Part shown: positions 32,609-43,276 of the stretch, piece after piece
Numbering within the stretch: position 1 is the first letter of the stretch
How the letters are laid out: each line of letters begins with the position of its first letter
Source of the DNA: Tubulanus polymorphus
Lineage: Eukaryota; Nemertea; Palaeonemertea; Tubulaniformes; Tubulanidae
Length of the DNA: 64,000 nucleotides
NCBI RefSeq assembly: GCF_964204645.1
Contig: NC_134027.1
Span: forward strand, 22,432,485-22,496,484
Reading direction: 5' to 3'
Made by a program: the position numbers and the translations under genes
The notes under the pieces: model-generated
The model's input: only the letters and a program-made list of their open reading frames with translations
What the model was told of the DNA's origin: nothing
The model's database searches: none

Positions 32609-32638
32609 ATAAAATGTCCTCCACGAACAACTCCCACA
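32609..32638 (-). promoter_or_regulatory. conserved block before the start codon of Ly6 gene A
   Basis: Minus strand: GTGGGAGTTGTTCGTGGAGG followed by ACATTTTATA. Almost the same block lies at 38531-38560 before gene B. It is about 25 bases from the ATG, so it is 5' UTR or core promoter with a TATA-like ATTTTATA. Its conservation against the freely diverged introns suggests a shared function. Confidence 0.55.
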
Positions 32639-33129
32639 AACGCGCGTGTACATTAAAACATACACAGCTTTAACACAATATCCGCCGCTAGATAAGCTTA
32701 AAAAATAATGTCGATTGAAAGGATCTGTCCTACATCGATAGTGTCGTCGTAGAGAACAGGTTATTCAGTCGTGAAAAACGCATAGCGCCGAGCATTTCGA
32801 GTATACGCCGCGTTGATGACACGCGATTCATTGCTAGGAATATATATCAAGGGCCTCTTTCAATCGTTCAACGTTTAAAATCTTGTGCCCGGTGGTTCGC
32901 AGCCAGGATTTTCAACAAGGGCGGGTCCAAACTTGGCCCATAGGGCATTTTTAGCGTGGATGAGACAACAGGTGAATTTCAATAGCCTGTATGAGTGTCG
33001 CTTTTTTATCTTAAGACAGTGCACTTTTAGTTGCCCTTTCCATCAAAGAAGCCGGGCCTCTTTCATAAGAGTATGCTTAGTATGTTATGTATCATACGAA
33101 CGGAATGACTTTAACAGATAAGTAATTTC

Positions 33130-33525
33130 TGAGTAAGGAGTTTTAAAGGAGAAAATATCAGATTTCGAGGAAGTTCTGCATCACTTTCATATCACAATTA
33201 CTATAGACAGCACCTCCTAAATCGGTATTGTTCATATCGTAAAACCAGTAATTTGGCGACTTCGTAGGCAAATTATTATCCTTTACACTATTAACTTGGT
33301 TCCTAATTTGTAACCGACTAATATGGCAAAAACAAATCCCAACTGAACCGATTTAGGCTTAGTTTACTGAGCGAGTACGAACTAGACAAAAACTCTCAAG
33401 ATTAAATGCGTTTCGGGCGTTTTACTCAAATGAAAGTAGTTTCAATCACCTTTAAATCCATTTCCCTTTGAGAAGGGTTTTTTAAGTAATCAAGGAGTCA
33501 TAAGGACCCGTTGCATATGTTCAAG
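33130..33525 (+). repeat. dispersed repeat R4, copy 1
   Basis: This copy matches 42870-43220 in the same orientation: ATCCTTTACACTA-TTAACTTGGTT, ACTGAACCGATTTAGGC, ATGAAAGTAGTTTCAATC and CAAGGAGTCATAAGGACCC correspond in order to words in the second copy. No coding capacity is seen. Confidence 0.75.
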
Positions 33526-33975
33526 GGTCGAGGTTCTTTTGCACCTTAAATGTATCCGACCAGAAGAAAATTCGTTAATCTTCAGCCAACTGTTTTAAGT
33601 TGTTCGAAGGTTCACACTCGACCACGAAAGTCCGTTTCATTCAGCTAATATAGTACATTTACATAAAAACGCGGTTGGTTATCGATTAATTTTCAACTAG
33701 CATTTGATCCTCCTTCGTGAGAAGTTTTGGCAAATTAAGTTTCTTCATAATTCGGGTTGATCTTTACGGTTCATATAGCGTGATTTAAGTATTCAGTATT
33801 ATATCAGCTATCGATTCAATTCCACTTTTGAGTATAAATGAAGGTTTGAGGGTAAATGATTGTAGCCCTTGGCGGGCGATCAAAGAAAGGTGCATTCTTG
33901 TTTTTTTCGGTTGGGGCATTTAAGGGGCCCTGGACCCTCAAAAACCCCAAATATTCACTGTCAATTCCACTTTTA

Positions 33976-35047
33976 AGTATAAACATGAAAAAGCGTGAAT
34001 GATGCACGATGATGTGTCTATTACAAATCTAACTCTTAGGAACGACAATTTTGGCCCGTTTTCATTTACAACCAGGGGTCACATAGGGGGTCACATGGGC
34101 GGATCATTTCTATTTCTGAGTATACATCTCAAATTCTTTAATTAATTTATATCAAGTTCCCTGATGCCTACTGATCAAAGAAACATTACTTAAGAATGGA
34201 TATGTTGGGGCAAATTTATTTAAGTCATGGGCCATTCAATTCATAAGAGATCTTCGCGTCGAAAATCAGCGGCAAACAACGAAAATGGAGACAAGCTACA
34301 AAAATCTAATAATTAATTATCTAATGTTCATTCAGTATAAAGATGAAAAAGCGTGAATGATGCACGATGATGTGTCTATTACAAATCTAACTCTTAGGAA
34401 CGACAATTTTGGCCCGTTTTCATTTAAGACCAGGGGTCACATAGGGGTCATGGGCGGATTATTTTACATTTCTGAGTATACATGTCAAAATTTTTAATTA
34501 ATCTATATCAAGTTTCCTGATGCCTACTGATCAAAGAAACATTACTTAAGAATGGGGTATTTTGGGGCAAATGTATTTAAGTCATGGGCCATTCAATTCA
34601 TAAGAGATCTTCGCGTCGAAAATCAGCGGCAAACAACGAAAATGGAGACAAGCTACAAAAATCTAATAATTAATTATCTAATGTTCATTCAGTATAAAGA
34701 TGAAAAAGCGTGAATGATGCACGATGATGTGTCTATTACAAATCTAACTCTTAGGAACGACAATTTTGGCCCGTTTTCATTTAAGACCAGGGGTCACATA
34801 GGGGTCATGGGCGGATTATTTTACATTTCTGAGTATACATGTCAAAATTTTTAATTAATCTATATCAAGTTTCCTGATGCCTACTGATCAAAGAAACATT
34901 ACTTAAGAATGGGGTATTTTGGGGCAAATGTATTTAAGTCATGGGCCATTCAATTCATAAGAGATCTTCGCGTCGAAAATCAGCGGCAAACAACGAAAAT
35001 GGAGACAAGCTACAAAAATCTAATAATTAATTATCTAATGTTCATTC
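33976..35047 (+). repeat. 357-bp tandem triplication
   Basis: Three units of about 357-358 bases start at about 33984, 34342 and 34699, each opening ATGAAAAAGCGTGAATGATG and ending TAATTATCTAATGTTCATTC. Units 2 and 3 are nearly identical, while unit 1 differs at several sites (for example CATAGGGGGTCACATGGGCG and one AT-rich block). This order suggests that a two-unit array recently gained a third by unequal crossing over. A related half-unit (CAATTCCACTTTTGAGTATAAATG) precedes it at 33816. No gene inside. It lies just downstream of Ly6 gene B. Confidence 0.95.
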
Positions 35048-35378
35048 TATTAACATCTTAAAAGACAAACAGATTGCATTCTATGTACATGGTTAATTAA
35101 ACGAATCAAAGGTCGGAAATCCCATCTTAGATTCATTTTAGAGATCTCAAAAATTTCGGTTACGATCGATTAAAATACATTATCAACTTGTTTTACGGTC
35201 GTTTCTATACAATTATCGGACAGACGTTAAATTTCAATTTATATATCGATTAATCGAATATTCAAACATTCAATTCAAATTCCCGTTATTAAATTTCGAT
35301 TTTCAAGAGATAAAAAATGATAGCTTAAAAATTCGATGACTTTTTTAATCAGGAAGTACACATTAAATTCGTTATGGA

Positions 35379-35384
35379 TTTATT
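35379..35384 (-). terminator. polyadenylation signal of Ly6 gene B
   Basis: AATAAA on the minus strand lies about 8 bases after the TGA stop codon of gene B. This would give a very short 3' UTR. Confidence 0.55.
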
Positions 35385-35391
35385 GATTATC

Positions 35392-38300
35392 TCATAGAAA
35401 TTGGCGAATGACGAAGGTCGAGGCGACGAAAACGATGGATGACAGAGCTAGCGTGGATTTTTCAGCCGAGTTACAGTAGTCGCCGGAACAACAGAGTTGA
35501 GTGAGTTTCAGGCCCCCGGTGTATGTGACGTTGCCCTCGTTACACTTCTCGTACGGACTGTAACAACCTTTCATCTCCCAGGAAATACCGTCTACATCGC
35601 CGATTTGTTTCTGAAAATGACAAAAAAAAATGGAAAATTAGAACTTAGAAAATGCGCGACTTCTTTTTAAGTGGTTATCATTGATCGCGAAGGAATGACT
35701 CCTCGGTTCAATCATGGACTCTGAAACGAGGACACTTCGTTTTATGGGCCATAGTGCAATGCCTATGGGGTGACCGCTGCCGATTGCGACAACCATCAGT
35801 CTAGTCCAGATATATTGATGGCATCCTCTCAAAAATAGATTACGCACATGAAAATTTTTCAAATAGAAAATAAAGAGTCATGAATTACGTAATTACAAAA
35901 TGCATGCAAAATTCACGATTGTAATTGTTATTACGAAACGTCAATATCGATGACGTGGTGCACATCGACCCGCACAGATCATAAACACGCATATTAACGG
36001 TTTTTACGGCGTCAAAAAACCCTTGAAAGATATGTTCCCTGTCGTTGTAAATTGACGGACTTTTTTTGTAAGACTTACGTAACACGGGCCATCAGTCAGG
36101 CACTTAGTATTCATCGATCCTGAACAGTCTCCATTTTTGCATATCTTGAAATAGCACTCCCACGACAGAACAGCTGAAAATAATCAATGGCGTTACGTGA
36201 GATGTTTGATATTTACGTTGCACGTTAAATTCGACTCTAAAAACCAGTTGTCGGTATCTCTTAACCCAGATACACAGTTTTAGATTTCGACTCTGGGATT
36301 TAAGGTTTGCGTTTTGCAGCGTCAGTGGGGGACAGAGGTACGCATGCCCCCCCCCCCCAAAAAAAAGTTTTAGTTTCAACAAAATCCCCCTCAAAAAAAA
36401 CAGGTGGCGCCGCTCCTGTGCAGGTGTGTTCATTTGAATATGGACTAGTTCCAAAGGTGTAGTTCGTTACCTAATCGTTGGCGGTAAGCTTTTTATAATC
36501 GGATGGGCTTATACCGACCAATGTGGTTTGTGAAAATATTCGATCGTGAAACTAACCCACAGACAGGTTACTGACTACAAAAGTGTGAGCTTTCGACGCT
36601 GGGTTGTGCTTTCTATTTCACTCTGAACCAGTTCTACGCTGGGCCTATTCCGTGAAATCCGATTCCAGAGTTGTTTCAAATATCTCGCTCCGCGGTAGCC
36701 CCTTGTCATTATCTCATTACAAATGAATAATACATCGAACGGTAGCTTCAGTCCATTATAGCTTAAATACGAATATCGTTATATACGTAATCGAAAGAAC
36801 ACTATACTCGCTATATCAGTATGTGTGCCTAAATACACATTCTATTGGTCATTGGTCATTCTATTATTTGCAAGTCCATGGGTCAAAATAAAGATATACC
36901 GGTACATAATGTGTACAAATGAGTGAAGTACGTGTGTAGTCTATAGTTGTAGTTGGCGGAGAATAAATGGAAACCTTTGGTATTTACGAAAATCGTAATC
37001 CTTCCAGTCATATCTAGTATTTCTATATCGCTATCTATTTATTAACCGTACCATTAAAACGTCGTCGAAATACGAATAAAATTCGAAATCTATTTCACCA
37101 GAAATTGGTAGGCGAATTTCGCGAAATTTCGAGTCGCTTTTCGGGCACATTTTTTATTTCAGGCCCGCGTTGTATTTCAGTTTCCCTTTCTTTTTATTGG
37201 ACCCTCGCCCTCTAGAAACGGCAGATCCGACGGTAGAATTAGTTCGGTTGGTTTGAACATTTTTCAAGCCCCGCGCAATCAATCAGATGCTATATTCGTG
37301 CTCTAAGAGTTCGGCATCCCGTCTGGCACAATATTAATTAGAACTAGACGTATATAGCGCGCTGATACCCAGATCAATAGATACAGATAAACTCATTAAT
37401 CGGACAGACTTGTGTCGCGAATATATAGAAAAGTGATCGATAATTTATGGGTGTTCCCGACGACGCGCAAGTGATTACTTTATGAGCGGTTGGTTTTATT
37501 TTAGGCGAAGCTATCATCATCTTATGTATTGATATTTTAAGATAACAGTTACTTGATAGATATCGATCCAGACGAAAGTCGATGTCTTCGTACTTAACTA
37601 TACCCACCGGTATAATGGAAGAAAACACTAGGGCTAAATCTTTTCATTGCTTAACTACGGCGAGCCCATTCGATCAGCCTTTCCGTGAGGTTTAGGCAAG
37701 ATAGAAATCAGAAATTGTCACCTTTCTAACGATTCCCAAGTGTGAATATTGTGCTAAAAGGGGGATGGACGACAATTAATCGTGCTAGAGATCTGTCCAA
37801 CCATGCGGGACCTCTGGGACCGCCTCAAAATGGCGCCTGGTAACTGGAAACTTCCTTATGTTACGGTCGTTGGATAATTTCACAAACTGCAAACCGTATA
37901 AGCCAATCCGATTACACGAAATCTTATCGCCAATTGATAAGTTAATTCACTAAGGCGAGGCGAGTTTAAGTTCGAAAGTTAAAGGGACTGAACCGGTGCG
38001 CGACAATGGTGACTCGACATCTAGACCGACTACCTAACATAACGTATATTATACTATATTGCTTAGGGTTTGAAAATTTCCGTTGGGCGATATCACGAAT
38101 CCGAACGGAGAAACAACGTGAATTCGGACTGAGAGAAGAGCGACCAAGAGGCCTCAAGAAGCGTTCGAAGCCTTCGAAGAAAGTCCTATGTATGATTCAT
38201 ATCACAACTTTTTGTAAAGTATGAAAGTGTATTTTGTGTACTTTTTTGCTAAAATCTCACGTGTTGAATGTTGAAATTTTCCATTCAACTTTTAGAAATT

Positions 38301-38509
38301 AATGCAGGATTTAACGGTCGATGATGAATTCAGAATATATTTTCAAATTTATTGTGAAAGCGTGAGCTCGTTTCGATGACCCATTGCTACTACATATTCG
38401 TTTAAATTCGTTAATCTGTGCGTCTATAAATACCAACTTTGATTATTATCTTACCTGGTACGAACAGAGCTAAAGCCAACACGACACAAACTGGAGAAAT
38501 ATACTTCAT
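35392..38509 (-). CDS. Ly6/three-finger GPI-anchored protein B, three exons, 122 aa
   Basis: Exons on the minus strand: 38509-38455 (donor GTAAGA, phase 1), 36173-36079 (acceptor TTTTCAG, donor GTAAGT, phase 0), 35610-35392 (acceptor TTTTCAG, stop TGA). Total 369 nt. Exon structure, phases and exon 1 length (55 nt) are identical to gene A. Signal peptide MKYISPVCVVLALALFVP; mature part from about WECYF with ten cysteines (ECYFKICKNGDC, KCLTDGPCY, KGCYSPYEKC, LCCSGDYCNSAE). NVT is a likely N-glycosylation site. The hydrophobic tail STLALSSIVFVASTFVIRQF fits a GPI signal. Exon 3 is clearly more conserved between the two paralogues than exon 2, whose middle (NGDCSGSMNTKC against NDYCRHNTKC) differs in length and charge, as expected for a diverging first finger. 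Intron 1 is long (2.3 kb) and contains a MITE. Confidence 0.92.
36467..36576 (+). mobile_element. MITE family FB3, copy 1
   Basis: Starts AGTTCGTTACCTAATCGTTG and ends ACAGACAGGTTACTGACTAC; the inside reads TAAGCTTTTTATAATCGGAT, then GAAAATATTCGATCGTGAAA. The reverse complement matches 59644-59772. The terminal inverted repeats (AGTNAGTNACCT) are short. Non-coding. It lies in intron 1 of Ly6 gene B. Confidence 0.8.
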
Positions 38510-38530
38510 TTTGACGATATTGTGATACTG

Positions 38531-38560
38531 TATATAAAATGTCCTCCGAACAACTCCCAC
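38531..38560 (-). promoter_or_regulatory. conserved block before the start codon of Ly6 gene B
   Basis: Minus strand: GTGGGAGTTGTTCGGAGGAC followed by ATTTTATATA. It is the counterpart of 32609-32638. Weaker similarity between the two genes continues another 80-100 bases upstream (GACAAGATTGTCCTA against GGATCTGTCCTACATCG), so the proximal promoter was duplicated with the gene. Confidence 0.55.
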
Positions 38561-39137
38561 ATAAGGTCCTTGCGCACAACCTATCTAGAGAAAGCACCTT
38601 GCTCGGACAAGATTGTCCTATACGCCTTTGTTATCGCGAACAATCCCTATTCAGGCATTGGCTAGTCGCGCAAGTCCACCCGGTTAGTGTCCACGTATAG
38701 TCAGTCGGCTATATGCACATGCATATATAGTTACGCTACTTTAAATGCTACTTGCATACCTTAAACCAGTGCGCGCCTCTTGGCGACAGCTGCTAACGCA
38801 AAACTAGAGATGAAAAATACATATTGAGAATTTGTCGTTTATGCGAATAATTTCATACATGTATATCATATATACATTGATTGTAGGTAAAAATGCCACC
38901 GGTTATGCCACCATTATATTATGTGTAGTTAGTTCATCGAGCCCATCTGTACCACACCGCATTTCGCTGGCTTTATGGTTATTCAAACTACAATTATGCA
39001 CATTTACAATACGTTGGAAGTTTCAAAGAGTATTTTTAGAAATAATATATTCGTTCATCAAAAATGTATGCATGTATAAAAGAGGCTGCCACAAAAGTCA
39101 ACGTGTTTTCTAATATGTATGCAACGTATTTAGTGAG
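38561..39137. other. upstream flank of Ly6 gene B, no gene
   Basis: The 93-codon frame at 38832-39113 has no domain and no splice support. The first 100 bases probably contain promoter sequence of the Ly6 gene. Confidence 0.4.
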
Positions 39138-39541
39138 TCGAGAAGATACACGCTATCCGTGTAAAATGGATGACGAGAGAAGTCCCACAATGATTCCGAG
39201 GTGAACAATTCTTGAATAGAAAGGAATTTTTAATGAGCAACGTTTCGGCTAAAGTAACGCTATTAGCCATCATCAGGCGTACTGGTGATGACACACGCCT
39301 GGGGCCGGTTGCATAGTCATTGCTTAGACTTAAGACCAGTCTAAGAGCAACTTGGTTCTATAGCCAATCTAACAACATTAGACCAGTCTTAAGATTAAAG
39401 ACCACTTTTTGACTTAAGTCACGACTGTGCAACTGGCCCCTGATCGCTAATAGTATTTAGGCGAAACGTTGCTCATAATAAATTCACTTCTATTCAATAA
39501 TTTTTCATCTTGGACTGAATCATTTTGGGATTTATCTCGTC
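39138..39541. mobile_element. hammerhead-like foldback element (family H2), Penelope-associated
   Basis: Arms of about 85 bases in inverted orientation: left GACGAGAGAAGTCCCACAAT ... AATGAGCAACGTTTCGGC, right GCGAAACGTTGCTCATAATA ... TTTGGGATTTATCTCGTC. On the minus strand, 39242-39276 reads CTGATGA, then a stem-loop (TGGCTAA/TTTAGCC), then GAAACG, i.e. the conserved segments of a hammerhead ribozyme. The right arm has a decayed counterpart on the plus strand (39440-39470), split by a nested MITE. Only 124 bases further lies a GIY-YIG fragment typical of Penelope-like elements, which are known to carry hammerhead motifs in their terminal repeats. Confidence 0.75.
39301..39440. mobile_element. 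MITE with GGGGCCGGTTGCA ends, nested
   Basis: GGGGCCGGTTGCATAGTCAT at the left and GACTGTGCAACTGGCCCC at the right are inverted repeats. The inside repeats GACTTAAG and CCAGTCTTAAG words. It interrupts the hammerhead-like right arm between CCT and GATCGC, so it is younger than that element. A solo end (TTGCAACTGGCCCCTGG) is found at 47402-47418. Confidence 0.85.
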
Positions 39542-39664
39542 GACGCATTCAGTATAACGAGTAAATGCCGATGGATGTTAAATTTTCATTCACCAAGACT
39601 GAAGAAATTTTTCTGTGCTATCCCCAAAATCACTAGTCTTCTATAAATCTAACGGTTTAATTAT

Positions 39665-39945
39665 GTAGTATAAACATTTCCTATATTGGAAAAACTAAAC
39701 GACACTTGACCGTGAAGGTTAAGGAAAGCATTATATTGATACGCGTTTGTTTGACAAACTCAAAAGGAAAATGGATCAAACTGTTAAATGGACAGCACCT
39801 CGCAATTTGTCACACTTGTGAACAGGAATTCAGTGACAACAAATTCAAAATTTCAGACAAAGGCTCTTGTGATCTAGATTGTAAAATTAGGGAGGCCCTG
39901 CAGTTTATTAAAGCACAACGGCCCTCATTAAATCATGGACTCTAA
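39665..39945 (+). mobile_element. Penelope-like element GIY-YIG endonuclease fragment
   Basis: Plus-strand frame: SYIGKTKRHLTVKVKES near 39682, then a Cys/His pair in ICHTCEQEF, then FKISDKGSCDLDCKIREAL and KAQRPSLNHG before the stop at 39943. Short YIG motif, RHL, the FxIxD-x-D-x-KIREAL stretch and RPSLN are hallmarks of the GIY-YIG domain at the C-terminus of Penelope-like retroelements. The RT part is missing and the segment is a relic. In plus orientation it follows the hammerhead-like element. Confidence 0.75.
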
Positions 39946-41168
39946 AACGAATTCGTTTACTGTCATTAAATCAATAGAGTGTTAAGCGTGTCAGTTTTAC
40001 TCTAAACCTTCGTTCCCGAAATTAGGGATGTAGCCGTTAAGTAAAGAATAGTCTGCACCAGTCCACACATTATGTAGTGAGATCAACACTCATTGGTCCG
40101 TTGAGAGTCTGAATCTTATGATTTAAACTTTCGATGAACAAATTTCGTTTTTCAATTGCTTGAATTTTAAATATTGCTTTTTTCTTTTATTTCAATTTAA
40201 AGGAAGTTAATTGTTAGTCATATAATAGACCAATAATATAATTTCAATCCATTATAAAAACAGGTAGATATTAATTTTACCCGACATCCATTAACCGCAT
40301 ATGCTGGTAATATCTCTGCGACTCATTAGAATATTCAATTGATGTCGAAGCATACTAATTATTTGCCCAGCATGAGTTACATGTACCTAATTTACATACG
40401 TGGTGAATCATTATTAGTAAAGATAAAGACTACATATCCGATGTATATATAGCCTACGAGCAGTGTTAAAAAGACTTTGCTATCGTTAAAATTCGTTTTA
40501 CACATTTAAGCCCAAACCATTTAATGCAAGAAGGAAACACGCACGGAAACATGAGACGGAAAAATGTTTCCGAAAGTTTTCCTGATCTGTCGTGTGCATT
40601 TAAACGAGAAACATGGTTTCGGGAACAACATTTCCAACAGGAACAAAACGAGTTTCGGTTTTTTTTAATGAAATAAACATATATCAAGCCCCCGATAAAT
40701 CGACCGCATCGGTGATTCAAGACGTTGGCGGTATAAAGAATAAGGCGGTTTATGAGGGGTTAATTCTGACACAAGTTCGGAGATGAAATAATCGTGTTTC
40801 GCTTTCCGGGAGAATCATTTTAGAATTAATTTCAGCGATAATTTCTTGCAAAGCGATCCGGGACATAACTCGACATCATCGCTCTAGCCATGGCCCCAAC
40901 CGAGATATCGAATCTTACGAATCTTAACGAATTAATGATCGAACAAATGAAAAGAAGAAATTGCAGACGTTTTTATCATAAATTTTCTATTGTACAACGA
41001 ACATTACGTATATGTACGTAAACAAACGACAGGAAGCACTTAACCATAATCTCATCTAAAACCATGTAATTATTGTCAAGAAAATTACGATGAAAAAACT
41101 GTCAAAACAATGTGACCATTCGCTAAGAGGCTTTTCATATTGCTGAGCCATGCACGTACGAATGTAGG
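39946..41168. other. gene-free; one repeat at 40515-40665
   Basis: No gene. Bases 40515-40665 carry GAAACATGAGACGGAAAAAT, then GTTTCCGAAAGTTTTCCTGA and CGTGTGCATTTAAACGAGAA, related to the repeat in intron 2 of the PLAT-TM gene (25825-26110). Confidence 0.5.
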
Positions 41169-41455
41169 AAAAATGGCCAAGGAAAAAATGGCCGGGAAAA
41201 AATGGCCAAAAAATTTACCTAAACTAATTCAGGAATTGGTCTAATAATCTCAAAAAGTGACATGCCAAAACATCGGAAAAGATCAATGCAATTGATTTCG
41301 TGTTAGTTAATAAAATGACAGTCAGTTTTCCATTTAATCTTCCTTGGCCTTTTTTTTTCCGTGGCCATTTTTTCCTTGACCATTTTTTCCTAGGCAAATA
41401 CCTTGGCCATTCTATCCTTGGCCATTTTTTCCTTGGCCATTTTTTTCCGTTCACC
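41169..41455. repeat. inverted arrays of AAAATGGCCAAGG / CCTTGGCCATTTTTT
   Basis: The left part (41170-41217) has three tandem AAAAATGGCC units on the plus strand, and the right part (41341-41455) has about eight units of the reverse complement (CCTTGGCCATTTTTT). Together they form a large hairpin with a loop of about 120 bases. The lysine/tryptophan/proline/arginine-rich minus-strand frame here is only the translation of the repeat. Confidence 0.85.
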
Positions 41456-41948
41456 GTACGTACATGAAAACAACCACTGTTCTGTGGGGGTAAAAGCTGG
41501 CCATGTAAACAAAAAAAAAATCTTATACAGTACAGCCCGCTCGAGTCGGACCTTTCGGGACCAGGACTGTGGAAAAACTTTTCCACCATTTGACTGATAT
41601 CCATATCAGGCATATATAGATATACATAGACTAACGATTGGTTAAGACAGCGCGAGGTTGAGAAATTGCAATATATCTTAAATGAAAGAATTAACTTATA
41701 AATGCACTAACGGTGACTCATTGTTTTTAAAAAGAAAATAAACAAAACTTTAAAACATTTGTATCAAAACTCATACAAATAGTACACATTTTTTACATTG
41801 TCCAGAAATTTACAATGTATCGATACATTTTATCATAATAATACATTTACATTTTTATTTACAGAAAAGCAGGCAAAAGGAATGATGTCGTTTTTTACTA
41901 TGTTCAGAAGTCTCATTCGAATAGGAGTCTGTATAACTTTACCGAAAT

Positions 41949-42058
41949 ACAGTGGAACCTTGATACAATTTCACGCAAATATGTTTGATAAAATCCATTA
42001 TATCCGATGAATCGTTATATCCGAGTTTGTTGTAACGAGGTTACACTATACTGAAGAA
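41949..42058. mobile_element. MITE with pogo/Tc1-like ends
   Basis: ACAGTGGAACCTTGATACAA at the left and TTGTTGTAACGAGGTTACAC at the right match the typical CAGTNGAACCTCGATA...ends of non-autonomous pogo/Tigger-like elements, with decay. A fragment of the same end (GAGTTTGCTGTAACGAGGG) is at 11689-11707. Confidence 0.6.
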
Positions 42059-42164
42059 CAGTTTAGTTGTCGCTCCATAAAGCATAAATTGATGAAGGGC
42101 CATGCTTTATGGTTACAAGTTTTTAACTTCTCTTGGTATCCATCGACTTATATTACATTACCAT

Positions 42165-42208
42165 ATTATTATCTGTAATTTTCTAATGTAATTTAATTCG
42201 TAAATAAA

Positions 42209-42258
<50 letters not shown>
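42165..42258 (+). repeat. retroelement tail with (AAT)n microsatellite
   Basis: TAATTTAATTCGTAAATAAAG precedes about 15 AAT units (42210-42258). This is the typical end of a LINE or SINE copy whose tail expanded as a microsatellite. Confidence 0.75.
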
Positions 42259-42259
<1 letters not shown>

Positions 42260-42297
42260 ACTGACTAGAATTTCAAATGACTCCTGAACCTGAGACA

Positions 42298-42402
42298 TTG
42301 TGAGACTCTGCTACGTTCCTCCCTCATAGGGATTTGAACCTGATGGCGCCGTGAGACTCTGCCACGTTCTTCCTTCAGAGGGATTCCACCTCATGGTATC
42401 AT
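42298..42402 (+). repeat. short direct duplication
   Basis: GTGAGACTCTGCTACGTTCC...GGGATTTGAACCTGATGGC occurs at 42300 and, diverged, at 42352 (GTGAGACTCTGCCACGTTC...). The GGGATTTGAACC part is B-box-like in reverse, as in FB1. Confidence 0.5.
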
Positions 42403-42869
42403 GATACTTTGTCTTGATCTGCTAGGTAGAGGTGGGTAGAATTGTACATAGGAATGAGGTAACCGTAAGCCATCTACATCATTAGTAGTGAGACTCGATC
42501 AACAGTAAGCACTTTCCAGCGTTAATGGTGCAGAGAAAGTAGCAATTTTAGTGAATTGCACAATGTGTAACTGCTCATCATTTCTCACACTGTAACGATA
42601 ACCTATGTTCAAATTATTTATGCACTTGGACATATCGAATATTGCCCAGAAAAGTGATTTACTTGATTCGTGATTATCTGATCGACACTTCGTATCACAA
42701 TTACGAATGCTGTGACAAAGTTTTTTCAGATGGCTTGTACATTGTAACGCAAAAAGTATTTCTTTTCAGCACATTTTTGTGAAAAGTAAACAAAAATCAG
42801 AGCCTTTGAATATCATCAAATTTTCAAAAGCAGTACTACGTGGACTGGCTTCAGGGTCCCTACAGATTA

Positions 42870-43220
42870 GTCACTCCTGGATATAAGGAGTGTTCAAGGA
42901 GTTTTAAAAGGTCCCGTTTACAGTAGTCTCCTCCTGCAATTCGCTGGTTTTGAAAGCTAATCTTTATCCTTTACACTACTAAACTTGGTTACTAATTCAG
43001 TAACCGCCTAATTGGTTAAAAAATAAATCCTGGTCGCAACTGTACCGATTCAGGCGTAGACTACTGTAAATTTCAAATTGCCTATTTCTTAAAATTGAAA
43101 GGGTTTTAAAAGAGTTTCAGGCATTTTGCTCAAATCAAAGGAGTTTCAAGCGCCTTTAAATGCATTTTTCTGGATAGAAGGAGTTTTCTTCAAAGAACGA
43201 AGGAGTCATAGGGACCCTGG
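42870..43220 (+). repeat. dispersed repeat R4, copy 2
   Basis: Partner of 33130-33525: ATCCTTTACACTACTAAAC, TAACCGCC, CTGTACCGATTCAGGCG, CAAAGGAGTTTCAAGCGCC and GAAGGAGTCATAGGGACCC. It lies immediately downstream of the zinc-finger gene stop codon and therefore probably provides its 3' UTR. Confidence 0.75.
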
Positions 43221-43276
43221 GTGCGCTAAAACTATCGGGTTCAAATCGAGTAAATCATCGTCACGTTCCCTCTATA

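Noticed and set aside
32586-32639. Upstream in-frame start (MWELFVED...) for Ly6 protein A
   Set aside because: It would place 18 residues before the signal peptide; in gene B the corresponding frame is not kept by the 2-base length difference, so the block is conserved as DNA, not protein.
33976-35047. CRISPR-like array
   Set aside because: Units are 357 bases, contiguous, without unique spacers, in an animal genome; it is a plain tandem duplication.
38832-39113. 93-codon frame upstream of Ly6 gene B
   Set aside because: AT-rich, no domain, no splice support, absent as a conserved feature upstream of gene A.
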